DNA from: Tetraselmis striata
Taxonomy: Eukaryota > Chlorophyta > Chlorodendrophyceae > Chlorodendrales > Chlorodendraceae
Length of the DNA: 64,000 bases
NCBI GenBank assembly: GCA_006384855.1
Contig: VCJN01002398.1
Span: 1-64,000, forward strand
Reading direction: 5' to 3'
In this document: one piece after another, positions 1 to 8,304 of the stretch
Numbering within the stretch: the first letter of the stretch is position 1
Layout: each line of letters opens with the position of its first letter
Made by a program: the position numbers and the translations under genes
The notes under the pieces: generated by a model
Told to the model about the DNA's origin: nothing
Database searches by the model: none
Seen by the model: the letters and a program-made list of their open reading frames with translations, nothing else

Positions 1-204
1 GGTTTACGCGGTACTCAGTTGCAATTTCTTGTTCACTTTGCGGATGAGTCTATTGCCCCTGTTTGGCATCGTTTGTTTGATGTTAAAGGGACAATAGCAT
101 TGCAGGATTTTATGGCTACTCCCAAATGGTTGGACTTTGTAAAGTCACCTGAATTTGTGGAGCATATGCATAAATCCCCGGCACGTGTGCCGACTGCAAA
201 TTAA
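1..204 (+). CDS. C-terminal end of an unidentified ORF cut by the window edge
   Basis: An open frame enters from the left edge and stops at 202-204, giving about 67 residues. The visible part is ordinary soluble sequence with several Trp/Phe residues (WHRLF, WLDF). I do not recognise the family. Its position next to a retrotransposon makes the C-terminus of another element possible, but nothing in the residues proves it. Confidence 0.35.
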   Translation, partial: GLRGTQLQFLVHFADESIAPVWHRLFDVKGTIALQDFMATPKWLDFVKSPEFVEHMHKSPARVPTAN

Positions 205-428
205 ACTGCCTGTGGAATGCTATTTCACACTGTTGTCAAGGGGGGAGAGATGTAGTGTGACAATAATGGCATACTCTGTACGGGTATTGTATGATCGTAG
301 CATCATTCATGTACGAGTACCTGCTGTATCGTATGTGTGCGCGCGTGTGTCACGCGCCACAATACGAGTACTGGTGGATGATGAATCATGAGATGAGTCC
401 TACTGGTACCGGTACACTGTTCAGTAGT
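205..428. other. Spacer before the DIRS element
   Basis: No supported gene. The stretch lies between the truncated ORF and the outer end of the DIRS-like element at about 429. Confidence 0.4.
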
Positions 429-455
429 ATTTACCCAAGGAGGCACTGTTTGCCA
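429..455 (-). repeat. B2 terminal repeat of the DIRS-like element
   Basis: A 27-bp sequence beginning ATTTACCCAAGGAGGCACTG is repeated at 727-753. The outer copy marks the likely downstream terminus of the element. About 95 bp of unique sequence separates it from A2. Confidence 0.7.
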
Positions 456-550
456 AGAATGTCAGCTCGCTTACATTGGAGGCTAAGACGAGAACCACAG
501 GCTTGGCCTGGGTGTCTCCTAGCGCAAAAAGATGGTTGAGGGTGGGTGGG

Positions 551-727
551 TGCGCGAGCCGGTTGAGGCGAGCGCAAAGCAGAGAGTGCCTGTGCCCGAG
601 GGTGGATCCCTCAGGTCGTAGTGCTGGTGCGGGCCGGCAGGCCTTAGTCCGTGCGCCGACCTCGGGGGTCGTGCGCAGTACAACATAGCTAATGTACTGT
701 AAACCTCTAGATGACTACATCTGACCA
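551..727 (-). repeat. A2 internal copy of the split direct repeat
   Basis: 177 bp identical to 5161-5337. Its high-coordinate end abuts B1 at 727, which is the A/B junction expected if a circular intermediate joins the two element ends. Confidence 0.85.
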
Positions 728-784
728 TTTACCCAAGGAGGCACTGTTTGCCAGAGACGAAAGCCAAAGGCTAGCACAGGAAGC

Positions 785-2023
785 TTAGGCCGGCGGCCGG
801 ACGGGGACGAGCCAACCGAAGAACCTCCAGGCCGCAGGAGTCGGGCGCATGGTCGGGTCGATGTACTTCCCGGTGACCACCTCGCTGTTCTTCGACCAGT
901 CGCCCATGTGCTTGATGGCCGGCAAAGGGACGCCGACGCAGCTTGCTGCGGAAGCGGCACCCTTGCGTAAACTGTGCGATGTCCACTTGAAACCGGTGGG
1001 AGGTCGGGCGCCTGCCGCCAGGTAGGCTTCCCGCAACCACTCGGTAAGAGTGGCTGAAACCGACCAAGTGGCGGAAGACTCCAGCGGGGAGATGCTCCAG
1101 AACTTGGGCGGCGGGCTGGCGCCGTAGAAACGGCGGCAGTAGGCGTCGCGACTGACGGTGTACCAGTCCAGCAGGTCAGCGAAGTCCGGAACGGCGGCGA
1201 TGGGCAGAGTTATCAGGGGCTTCGCGGAAACCCTCGTACGCTGGTCGCCTTTCTGTTTGCGGACGTACAGTAGAATGCTTCCGGACGGCCGGTCGACCAC
1301 TAAATCACCGGTCTCGCAGCTAATGCCGGACTCCGCTCGGCACAGGAAGACGTACGCCGTAATCGTCGCGAGCGCGGCTCTGAAAGCGCGGATGTCCGCA
1401 ATATTAGCGGGTTCCCACGCCAATGTCTGCCGAAATCCAATCGCGGTGTTCAGGATGTCAGCCGCCACGGGCGCAGGTAGGGCGACGCGGACGTCTTCCG
1501 CCGCAAGACGCTCTTGCTGGATAGCCAGGCCGCGGCGCGCGTCGGCTACCATTTCGCCGAGGGCGACAGGCTGGCGCTGATGGTCGCGGAAGTACTTGTT
1601 GATGGACGAGTAGTACTGTTGAAGGGACTCCGCGCCGACGGTACCTTGCAAGCCTAGCCAGGCAGTGTAGCGGACGATTGTGCTGGTAGTAGCCTGCAGC
1701 GGGCGTAAGCCTTCCTGCTCGCAGAAAGTAGCGAAAGAGCGCATGCCGCTGTCGTAGTTGCGGTAGGTGCCGGCCGCCAGCGAACCTGTAAGCAAACCGA
1801 GCGCCGCTTGACCAACGTCGTCGGTCCCCAACAAAGACCGGAGCTCGGCCGCCATTGATGCCGACCAGGGCGCCTCCGAGCCGGCGCGCGCCGCAAGCCG
1901 GTAGCGCGCGCGTCGAGTGTGGGACAGGCGGCCCGGGTATTGCACACCGTACTGCACACCGTACTGCACACCGTACTGCACACCGTACTGCACACCGTAC
2001 TGCAGCGACGGCTGTACGGTCAT
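785..2023 (-). CDS. DIRS-type tyrosine recombinase (integrase)
   Basis: A 412-residue protein; the start is the ATG at 2023, 8 nt after the upstream RT stop. It would cut and rejoin DNA to insert the circular cDNA of the element. The C-terminal catalytic domain shows HSLRKG (about residues 350-355, the H-x-x-R box), a following GDW and the likely nucleophile Tyr in GKYID (about residue 387). An upstream CRAESGI segment probably carries the first catalytic Arg. The N-terminus begins with five or six Gln-Tyr-Gly-Val tetrapeptides encoded by a 12-bp minisatellite at about 1941-2003. The frame stays open upstream to 4006, but that part overlaps the RT gene and looks like shadow sequence. Confidence 0.88.
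   Translation of the reverse strand: MTVQPSLQYGVQYGVQYGVQYGVQYGVQYPGRLSHTRRARYRLAARAGSEAPWSASMAAELRSLLGTDDVGQAALGLLTGSLAAGTYRNYDSGMRSFATFCEQEGLRPLQATTSTIVRYTAWLGLQGTVGAESLQQYYSSINKYFRDHQRQPVALGEMVADARRGLAIQQERLAAEDVRVALPAPVAADILNTAIGFRQTLAWEPANIADIRAFRAALATITAYVFLCRAESGISCETGDLVVDRPSGSILLYVRKQKGDQRTRVSAKPLITLPIAAVPDFADLLDWYTVSRDAYCRRFYGASPPPKFWSISPLESSATWSVSATLTEWLREAYLAAGARPPTGFKWTSHSLRKGAASAASCVGVPLPAIKHMGDWSKNSEVVTGKYIDPTMRPTPAAWRFFGWLVPVRPPA
1941..2003 (-). repeat. 12-bp minisatellite inside the recombinase gene
   Basis: About five tandem copies of a 12-bp unit (plus strand CACCGTACTGCA). Each unit adds one Gln-Tyr-Gly-Val tetrapeptide at the recombinase N-terminus. Because 12 is divisible by 3, copy number can change without breaking the frame. 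Confidence 0.9.
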
Positions 2024-2031
2024 AGCCCGGC

Positions 2032-4029
2032 CTAGCGACCCCCGGCGGAGGTGCAGCCATGCCGGCGTGGCAGCCGAAAAGCCACGACGCTCCAGCCGGG
2101 CAGTCCGACCCCCGCGCGCGTTCCCCGCCGCCCAGGAAAGAAGAGGTCGCGGGTAGGCGGGTAGACAATCGTCTCGGTGGCGAGGTCCTGCAGCAGCTGG
2201 TACCAACGCCGTCCTGGCCAGTGCGGTGCGATGACCGTGGCGGCCGCGCCCGACTGGCGCAGTTTGTCCGCCAAATCGTCTAACAAACCCCACGGAGGAT
2301 TGCAATAATTGCGCTCCCTGCGCCAGAACTCGTCCGGCAAATGGAGCGAATCCACCGCTTCGCAATGCGGGTCGCGCCAGCGGGAATTGTACCGCGGAAG
2401 TTGCGTATTTTCCATTGACGCAAATCTGTCGACGGTGTGCGGACCCCACAAGCGCTGCAGGTACGCGAATATCCGCGGATTGAGCTGCCAGTCGGAGTCG
2501 TCCAGCTCCCTGCTGAGTCGGTCCGCCCAAACGTTGGCTGCAGACTGGATGTATCGGGGCCTGATGGAGATGTCGTGGATATCCAGGAGGTGCCACAGCT
2601 TGCGGAGCTCCTCCATCATGACGGGCGACCGAGAGGTAAGGTTGGTCAGCGCTGCCACTACGGCCGTGTTGTCCTCGTGCAGTAAGACGCGCCGTCCTCG
2701 GAGCTGGGGCAGGAACGATTCGACCGCGTGACGTACCGCGCGAAGCTCCTTCCACGTGATGTGACGCGAGCGGTCGTCCTCGTACCAGAAGCCGCGCGCC
2801 TGGTAAGCGCTGTTGTTGTTGAGCACAGCCCCCCATCCGTACGAGCTGGAGTCCGCGTGCAGATACGCGGTCTCCACAGGCTTGTACATAGAGCGACCGT
2901 TGTGCTGCGCAGGTACCTGGGTCCACCACTCTAGGTCGCGGCGCAGCTGGTTTGTCATCTTGACGCGCCCGCCCCAGCCCTGCCGGGTGGCGAGGACGCA
3001 GTGCAGCTCCCGCAAAAAGAAACGGGCCGGCGTAACTGCCAAGTACAGGAACTGCGCCTTGCCCGCAAAGGACGCCAGCTGCCGAGCTGGGAGCCAGCGC
3101 TTGTTGGAGGCTGCGCGGCCAAGGAGCGAACGGGCGGCCTTGGCTAGAGCGATGAGCTTCTCCTCGGGGGCGCGGAACTCGCCGCGCTTCAGGTCGATGA
3201 TCAGGCCCAGGTGAGGGCCGACCTGGGTGGGCTCCCAGACTCCCTTGTTGGGGTTGCGCAGTAGGCCCAGACGGTCCAGCAAGGTGCTTAACCGGACGCG
3301 TAGCTCCAGGGCTGCCTCGCGGGAGTCCGCGAGGAAAAGGAAGTCGTCCATATAGGGTAGGAGCCGCTCGCCCCGCCAGCGAGTGTTGCGCAGGAAACGG
3401 CGAGTAGGCTTGGACGGGGCCGTGGGAGGCAACGCTGGGTCGCGCTGCTTCAGGGGCGTCCGCAGGTAGTCCGTAAAGGCCGCCGTCAATTTGCAGAAGT
3501 AGTACGACGAGCCTGTCCAACCCATCGGTAGGCAAGCAAGTCGCCACAGCTCTCCTCGGTAGTTCACGGTAAAGAAGTCGCGGTCCTCCTCCCGAATCCC
3601 AAGGGCGTAGTAGCCGTCGGCCAGGTCCATCGACACGAACCAATCTCCCGCGCGCGCCAGGTGCCGCAGGTGCTTGAGCGTTTCGTAGGACATCGTGAAC
3701 GTCTTGCACCACTTGTTGAGCTCCCGTAGGTCGATGATGAGGCGCCATTTGTTGGTGCCGGGTTTGGGGACTAGAAACATTCTGGATACCCACTTGTTGC
3801 AGTGTCCTCGCTCCCACGCGCCAATCGCCTCGAAGCGGGGCAGTTCTGTAGCCATGAAATCCAGTTGTGCCTGAGTGGCGTCGCGCATAGAGACGCCGTG
3901 GTTGTAGGGGCGAGGGCGTCGCCCGTTCTTGAAGCGTATCCGGACCCCTTGGCGGATCCAACTCAAGACTTGTCCGCTCGCGCCGATGCTTTCCCAGTCT
4001 CGCCATCTTCTCCGCACGCGGTGTCGCAT
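2032..4029 (-). CDS. DIRS reverse transcriptase, RNase H and methylase-like polyprotein
   Basis: A 665-residue ORF if started at the ATG at 4029, 47 nt after the gag-like stop; the frame is open further upstream over gag. The reverse transcriptase domain carries WRLIIDLRELN, MDLADGYYALG and the catalytic YMDD at about residues 225-228. RNase H follows with HADSSSYGWGAVL, ITWKE and LLHEDNTAV, giving the expected acidic residues. The last part has CNPPWG at about residues 576-581, resembling the N6-adenine (Dam-like) methyltransferase motif of DIRS elements, followed by APHWPGRRWY. It would copy element RNA to cDNA. The role of the methylase-like domain in this family is not settled. Confidence 0.9.
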   Translation of the reverse strand: MRHRVRRRWRDWESIGASGQVLSWIRQGVRIRFKNGRRPRPYNHGVSMRDATQAQLDFMATELPRFEAIGAWERGHCNKWVSRMFLVPKPGTNKWRLIIDLRELNKWCKTFTMSYETLKHLRHLARAGDWFVSMDLADGYYALGIREEDRDFFTVNYRGELWRLACLPMGWTGSSYYFCKLTAAFTDYLRTPLKQRDPALPPTAPSKPTRRFLRNTRWRGERLLPYMDDFLFLADSREAALELRVRLSTLLDRLGLLRNPNKGVWEPTQVGPHLGLIIDLKRGEFRAPEEKLIALAKAARSLLGRAASNKRWLPARQLASFAGKAQFLYLAVTPARFFLRELHCVLATRQGWGGRVKMTNQLRRDLEWWTQVPAQHNGRSMYKPVETAYLHADSSSYGWGAVLNNNSAYQARGFWYEDDRSRHITWKELRAVRHAVESFLPQLRGRRVLLHEDNTAVVAALTNLTSRSPVMMEELRKLWHLLDIHDISIRPRYIQSAANVWADRLSRELDDSDWQLNPRIFAYLQRLWGPHTVDRFASMENTQLPRYNSRWRDPHCEAVDSLHLPDEFWRRERNYCNPPWGLLDDLADKLRQSGAAATVIAPHWPGRRWYQLLQDLATETIVYPPTRDLFFPGRRGTRAGVGLPGWSVVAFRLPRRHGCTSAGGR

Positions 4030-4075
4030 GTAGAGGGAGGTAGGCGTACAGGAGTCGGCGCGGCGGGCCACACCG

Positions 4076-5131
4076 TCACTTGGTGACCTTCGCCTTGGCC
4101 TTGTCGGAGGCTGCGGCTGTCGCTGCGGCCTTCCGTGCCGCAGCGGCTTGCTCGCGTTGCTTGCGCCTCTCGGCGGACTCCATGGGGGCGGGCTTGTCGG
4201 GGGTAGCCTTGGCCAACGCGGCCGCGGCACGGGCCTTGCCCGCTGCGGAAAGGCTGATCTCGAGGGTCTTGTCGTCGAACGCTCGGCGGAGTTGGTCGAG
4301 TTGCCCGGACACGGCGATGCGCCGTGGGGTGCAGAACTTTGCGTGGGCGAGCTCGGCGAAAACACGGTCCGCCTCTGTAGCCGTTGGTCCATTCTTGGCG
4401 AGCTGGAGGTAGCCCAACCGGGAACGGGTGGCCTCCTCCGTCGCCAGGTGGGTGCGGTAGCAGGCGCGGAGCTCGGCAAGGGCCGCAGCCTTGTCTGCCG
4501 GCGTAGCAGACTCGGTCGAAAGCGACTCCAGAGCGCAGCGCATCGCCTCGTTGGCGCAGCTACTGAAGAAGGCATAGCAGCCTAGGTGCAGGTATTCGTC
4601 GTACGCTGCCTGACTCCGCTTATCCGCGAGGGCGCGGGCGGTGTCGTCGGTCAGGGTCCACAAGCGGGGCTCGTCGACGTCGCGCGGGGGGCGCTCCAGA
4701 CCGGGGGGGATGACTCGGCCGTAGTAGGCAAAGTCGACGTACTCGAGCTCGTTGTCGGGTGCGTCTAGCTCAGCAGGAAGGGGCTCTCGCGCTCCTTGCT
4801 CACCACCCTCGGGCGCAGGCGTGCCCGCGGGGTTGGCTGGCTGGGTACCTTCGGGAGGAAGCGGGTTAGTGGGGGGGGCGAGTCGAGCGAGCAAGGCAGC
4901 CGTAGCAGCCTCAAACTGCCCGGCCAGCCGCTTCTCCAGGGCTTCCGCTTGGGCCGTCAGGCGTTTCTCCAATTCCGCGACAGATGCCGCCGTGGCGCCG
5001 CCCGGGGCGTCGTCCGCTAAGGCGTCTTCCGGTACAGGGCGAGGGGGCATCCTGCTGTCGCGGGGTGGGGAAGGTGTAGCGTCTCGGGAGGCAGAGGCTC
5101 GGGTCCGAGTCGGCATAGAGTAAGCTGACAC
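4076..5131 (-). CDS. Gag-like first ORF of the DIRS element
   Basis: A 351-residue protein starting at 5131, just inside the A1 repeat, and ending 47 nt before the RT start. It has a Pro/Ala-rich N-terminus, a probable coiled coil (VAELEKRLTAQAEALEKRL), a central aromatic segment (LEYVDFAYYGRVIPPGL), a helical domain with conserved-looking Cys and Trp, and a Lys/Ala-rich basic tail ending AKAKVTK. No zinc knuckle is visible. Position and composition fit a nucleocapsid-type protein that packages element RNA; this is inferred from context rather than from a recognised domain. Confidence 0.7.
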   Translation of the reverse strand: MSAYSMPTRTRASASRDATPSPPRDSRMPPRPVPEDALADDAPGGATAASVAELEKRLTAQAEALEKRLAGQFEAATAALLARLAPPTNPLPPEGTQPANPAGTPAPEGGEQGAREPLPAELDAPDNELEYVDFAYYGRVIPPGLERPPRDVDEPRLWTLTDDTARALADKRSQAAYDEYLHLGCYAFFSSCANEAMRCALESLSTESATPADKAAALAELRACYRTHLATEEATRSRLGYLQLAKNGPTATEADRVFAELAHAKFCTPRRIAVSGQLDQLRRAFDDKTLEISLSAAGKARAAAALAKATPDKPAPMESAERRKQREQAAAARKAAATAAASDKAKAKVTK

Positions 5132-5160
5132 TCTGCTCGACTGCTAGAGTCGAGACTGCT

Positions 5161-5337
5161 TGCGCGAGCCGGTTGAGGCGAGCGCAAAGCAGAGAGTGCC
5201 TGTGCCCGAGGGTGGATCCCTCAGGTCGTAGTGCTGGTGCGGGCCGGCAGGCCTTAGTCCGTGCGCCGACCTCGGGGGTCGTGCGCAGTACAACATAGCT
5301 AATGTACTGTAAACCTCTAGATGACTACATCTGACCA
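5161..5337 (-). repeat. A1 outer copy of the split direct repeat
   Basis: 177 bp identical to 551-727. It ends CTGACCA at 5337, after which the flanks diverge (GTT here, TTT at A2). It probably contains the element promoter, since the gag-like ORF begins 30 bp inside it. Confidence 0.85.
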
Positions 5338-5540
5338 GTTACGGGATAATACGCATGTGCGTACCCGTAGCGGGCATATATGTATTATGCACCTGCCTCT
5401 GTAACATCAGTTGTATACTTGTGTATAAACTGATGTGTCAACTACATGTGCGGAGGTCTCTAAGCGACGACCTCCTGTTCGACACTTCAAGGCACGACTC
5501 TCCACGGTGACGCGCTTAGCAGTGCGCGTGCCGCTTGGTG

Positions 5541-5563
5541 ATGGCTAGCTGTGAGCTAGCCAT
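5541..5563. repeat. Perfect 10-bp hairpin
   Basis: ATGGCTAGCT and AGCTAGCCAT form a perfect inverted repeat around a 3-base loop. It lies just beyond the broken 3' end of the second DIRS fragment. No function is assigned. Confidence 0.6.
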
Positions 5564-6904
5564 ACGCATAAATAGCGGCGGGTGGTGACAACGTTGTAAC
5601 CATTGTTTCTTTCTCTCTCTGCTGCCTTCTGTGTTTTCACGCCAGTCTTGCCTTTTGCGCGTGTGAGGGGCGAGACTGCCGCACAAGAGTCGCGCGTCTT
5701 GAGCACATCATGCAGCTCACAAAGGTAGAAACGGGCAGGGGCAATGGCCAAGTAGAGAAACTGGCATTTGCCCGCGAGAGCGGCCAACTCGCGAGCTGGC
5801 AACAACCGACGATCGCGTTTTGCTCGCTGGATTAGGCGTTTGGTCGCGCGAGCAATGCTGGCGAGTTTCTCAGCGGGCGCACGAAGAGTAGGTGACCCCG
5901 ATGTGTCGATTTCTAACCCCAGGTGCACGAGCTTCTGGGTGGGCTCCCACGCGCCCTTGTTGGGGTTGCGCAGCAGACCAAAGCCCGAGAGGTGGCGTTC
6001 GATGTAGTCACGTTGCCAAATGGCCTCAGCCTGAGTCCGAGCTAGAAACAGGAAATCGTCCATGTAGGGCAACATGCGCAGGCCAAATCGTCGCCGGGGA
6101 ATAGGTGTGCCGTCTGCTTCAGCCGGGTTACGACGCAATGCCCTAGTGAGGACGTTGGTGAATTGGCAGAAGTAATAGGGGGACAGAGACCAACCCATGG
6201 GAAGGCCAGCCAGTCGGTACAGAGTGCCGCGGTAATCGACAGTGAAAAAATCCCTGTCCTCAGGGGCGATTCCAACCGCGTAAAACCCGTCCTGCAGGTC
6301 CATCTGCAACATGTAGTCCCCAGGGCGCGCCAGGTTGCGTAAATGCGAAAGCGTCTCAAACGAAAGATCGCGCGTATCACAATAGCGGTTCAGGGGGCGA
6401 AGGTCAATGATGAACCTCCATTTGTTTGTTCGTTCTAGGCTTAGGAACCAGGAACAGCCGGGACACCCATTTTGCGCAGTAGCCTCGCTCCCAGGCCCCA
6501 ACGGCCAGGAAGCGAGCCAATTCACCGTCCATAAACTCCAGTTGAGCAGGAGTAGCATCCCCCATTGACAACCCCCGATGAAAAGAAGGTGGGGCAAGCC
6601 CGTCCAAGAAAGGAACGCGTACACCTCGGGATATCCAGTTGAGAACACTGCGATTTGCGCCAGCGGCTTGCCAGTTGCCGAGATTACGACGGACGCGATG
6701 TCTCATAAAGGGGGAGTCGGGAGTACGTACAGGAATTGGCGCGATGGATGTCGCGAGGGGGGCGAGCAGAGCGCCCTGTCGCTCTGCTGGCCCTCTCCGC
6801 GTCGGCGTTAGGGTCCACGGTGCGCGGCACAGTAGGAGTGCCGCGGCGTGGGAGTAGCCATGTGCCACTGGGCGCTGGCTTGGCCACTGGCAGTGTACTG
6901 TCAA
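5545..6904 (-). pseudogene. Truncated, frameshifted second DIRS-type reverse transcriptase
   Basis: Two overlapping minus-strand frames together spell a DIRS reverse transcriptase distinct from the intact copy upstream. The first (6904-6404) covers MRHRVRRNLGNW to FLVPKPRTNK. The second (from about 6430 to 5545) continues with WRFIIDLRPLN, MDLQDGFYAVG, YMDDFLFL and RNPNKGAWEPTQ. The break is a 4-bp CAAA duplication near 6425-6435. The match stops near 5680, before RNase H, and the remaining residues are unrelated, so RNase H, methylase and recombinase are missing. It is a dead copy of a different DIRS lineage. Confidence 0.85.
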
Positions 6905-8304
6905 TTTGTACTCGAATCTGTACTAGACGGCGGGCGTGCGTCGGCATACGCCCCAATCGGAGCGCATCGCGACACCTACGCCGAGTAGGGGCCAGTACGG
7001 ATCGAGCCATGCCCACAAGGGAAGGGGCAGCCAGGGGTTACTGTTGGTCGACACTGGTCGAAGGTCTTGGACCTTGTTCCACTGAATGGGGAAGCCCTGT
7101 AGCTTCGTCCTCTCCTCGCGTTGGGCGAGTAATCAGCAGCTCGTTCGCGGGTAGTAGTTAGCACGTCGCAAGCGGCGCGCGCACATTAACCACACAAACC
7201 CTAACGGGTTTCTCCCAGGGGGGCCCCCGAAAGGCGTCGCTCACCGTACATGGTACGATGGCGGAAGACCGGCACCCTGCGCGGCAAAATTGCCGCGACT
7301 TTGCTGTGGTGCGCTCGATGGAGCGTGCCACAGCAAAGGAGAGTGACCGGTCGGTCCGCCGTGAAGGCAGGTGGTGGCTCTGACCGGCCCCCCGCAATCG
7401 TGCGCGCGCACACACGCGCTACGGGCGCCGCGCCAGGGCTATCTCGTACAGGTAGAGAAACCACATAAACTAGTGTAGAACATTTCATCTCATATATGAG
7501 CTAGCAGCAGAAGGCGATATCGGAAATCACCAAAATAAAATCTCATATATCCTACGTTCAGGTACCCTAGACTTCTGAAGTCTTGAGACTGCCGAAAAGG
7601 GACCCCAAACTTATGTGCAGAGGTGTAGTAATCCTTACCGAGTGCCGGACGGGCTCGCGCGGCGCAACAGTTATTCGTAGCTGAGTCGCCTGCTGATGTG
7701 GCGACTATAGGGTAGTTCTTTTCTTCAATCTTTTTGGTTACAGGGAGAGCGTCAAGAGAAAGCTGTTGCAGTCGTGACGTGCCGTAACGACGACCACTAA
7801 GAATCAGTGGTCCGACTTCTGGATGTCGTGACGTCGCGCAGCGGCATCTGTCTAGTCCGCGCATCATCGTCGTTAGTACGACACAGATAGCGTTTACCTG
7901 TCGGGACTCAAGACCGGAGACGACAAGTTCAGAGCTGAGCCTGCGCTTGGTCGTACCGTACCTTACCGGTACGAGCAGGAACTGCTGCCCGTCGCCCTTA
8001 TCGCCCTAAACGTTGCCAACGCCGCAACGGTGGCCTTGACCAGGCCTGCAAGGAGACGTAACTTTGCCCCGTGATGTAGAAAGCTGTGGCGCCGCTGCAG
8101 CACCTGCGACATGGCGTGCCGCGCTTCAGCCTCCATCTGTGCGTGGCTGCTGCATGCGTGTTTCCTCCTGGGCGCAATCTACGGGGTAAACCAGCCGGCC
8201 TGTCGGTCTTGCACCCTCCTGCACTTGCACCCTCCATGCCCTGCCTCACCCGTGGGTGGTGCCGCTGTCCGGTTCAGGCACCCACTCCGCCATGGCTGGA
8301 GAAG
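6905..8304. other. Stretch without a supported gene, with one dispersed repeat
   Basis: Several open frames occur on both strands but none shows a recognisable domain or convincing splice structure. The only clear feature is a repeat of about 45 bp at 7497-7545 that recurs at 15385-15430 and 48852-48905. Confidence 0.4.
7497..7545 (-). repeat. Dispersed 45-bp repeat, copy 1
   Basis: Contains TTTCCGATATCGCCTTCTGC on the minus strand, followed by TGCTAGCTCA. Copies 2 and 3 lie at 15385-15430 and 48852-48905 on the plus strand. This may be the terminus of an undescribed element. Confidence 0.75.

Larger units (their letters stand above)
429..5337 (-). mobile_element. DIRS/PAT-type tyrosine-recombinase retrotransposon with split direct repeats
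   Basis: Read on the minus strand the element is A1 (5161-5337), gag-like ORF, RT/RNase H/methylase ORF, tyrosine recombinase ORF, B1 (727-753), A2 (551-727), B2 (429-455). A1 and A2 are 177 bp and identical by eye; B1 and B2 share 27 bp beginning ATTTACCCAAGG. An A1-ORFs-B1-A2-B2 layout is the split-direct-repeat architecture known for PAT and Volvox Kangaroo elements, which integrate through a circular intermediate with a tyrosine recombinase and make no target duplication. All three ORFs are open, so the copy looks young and possibly autonomous. The exact outer ends are inferred from where repeat identity stops. Confidence 0.87.

Noticed and set aside
785..4006. A single 1073-residue recombinase ORF
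   Set aside because: Only the part after the ATG at 2023 has recombinase features. Upstream residues are the shadow frame of the RT gene.
2032..4575. RT ORF beginning at 4575
   Set aside because: The first 180 residues overlap the gag-like ORF and are Pro/Arg/Ser shadow sequence. The ATG at 4029 after the gag stop fits better.
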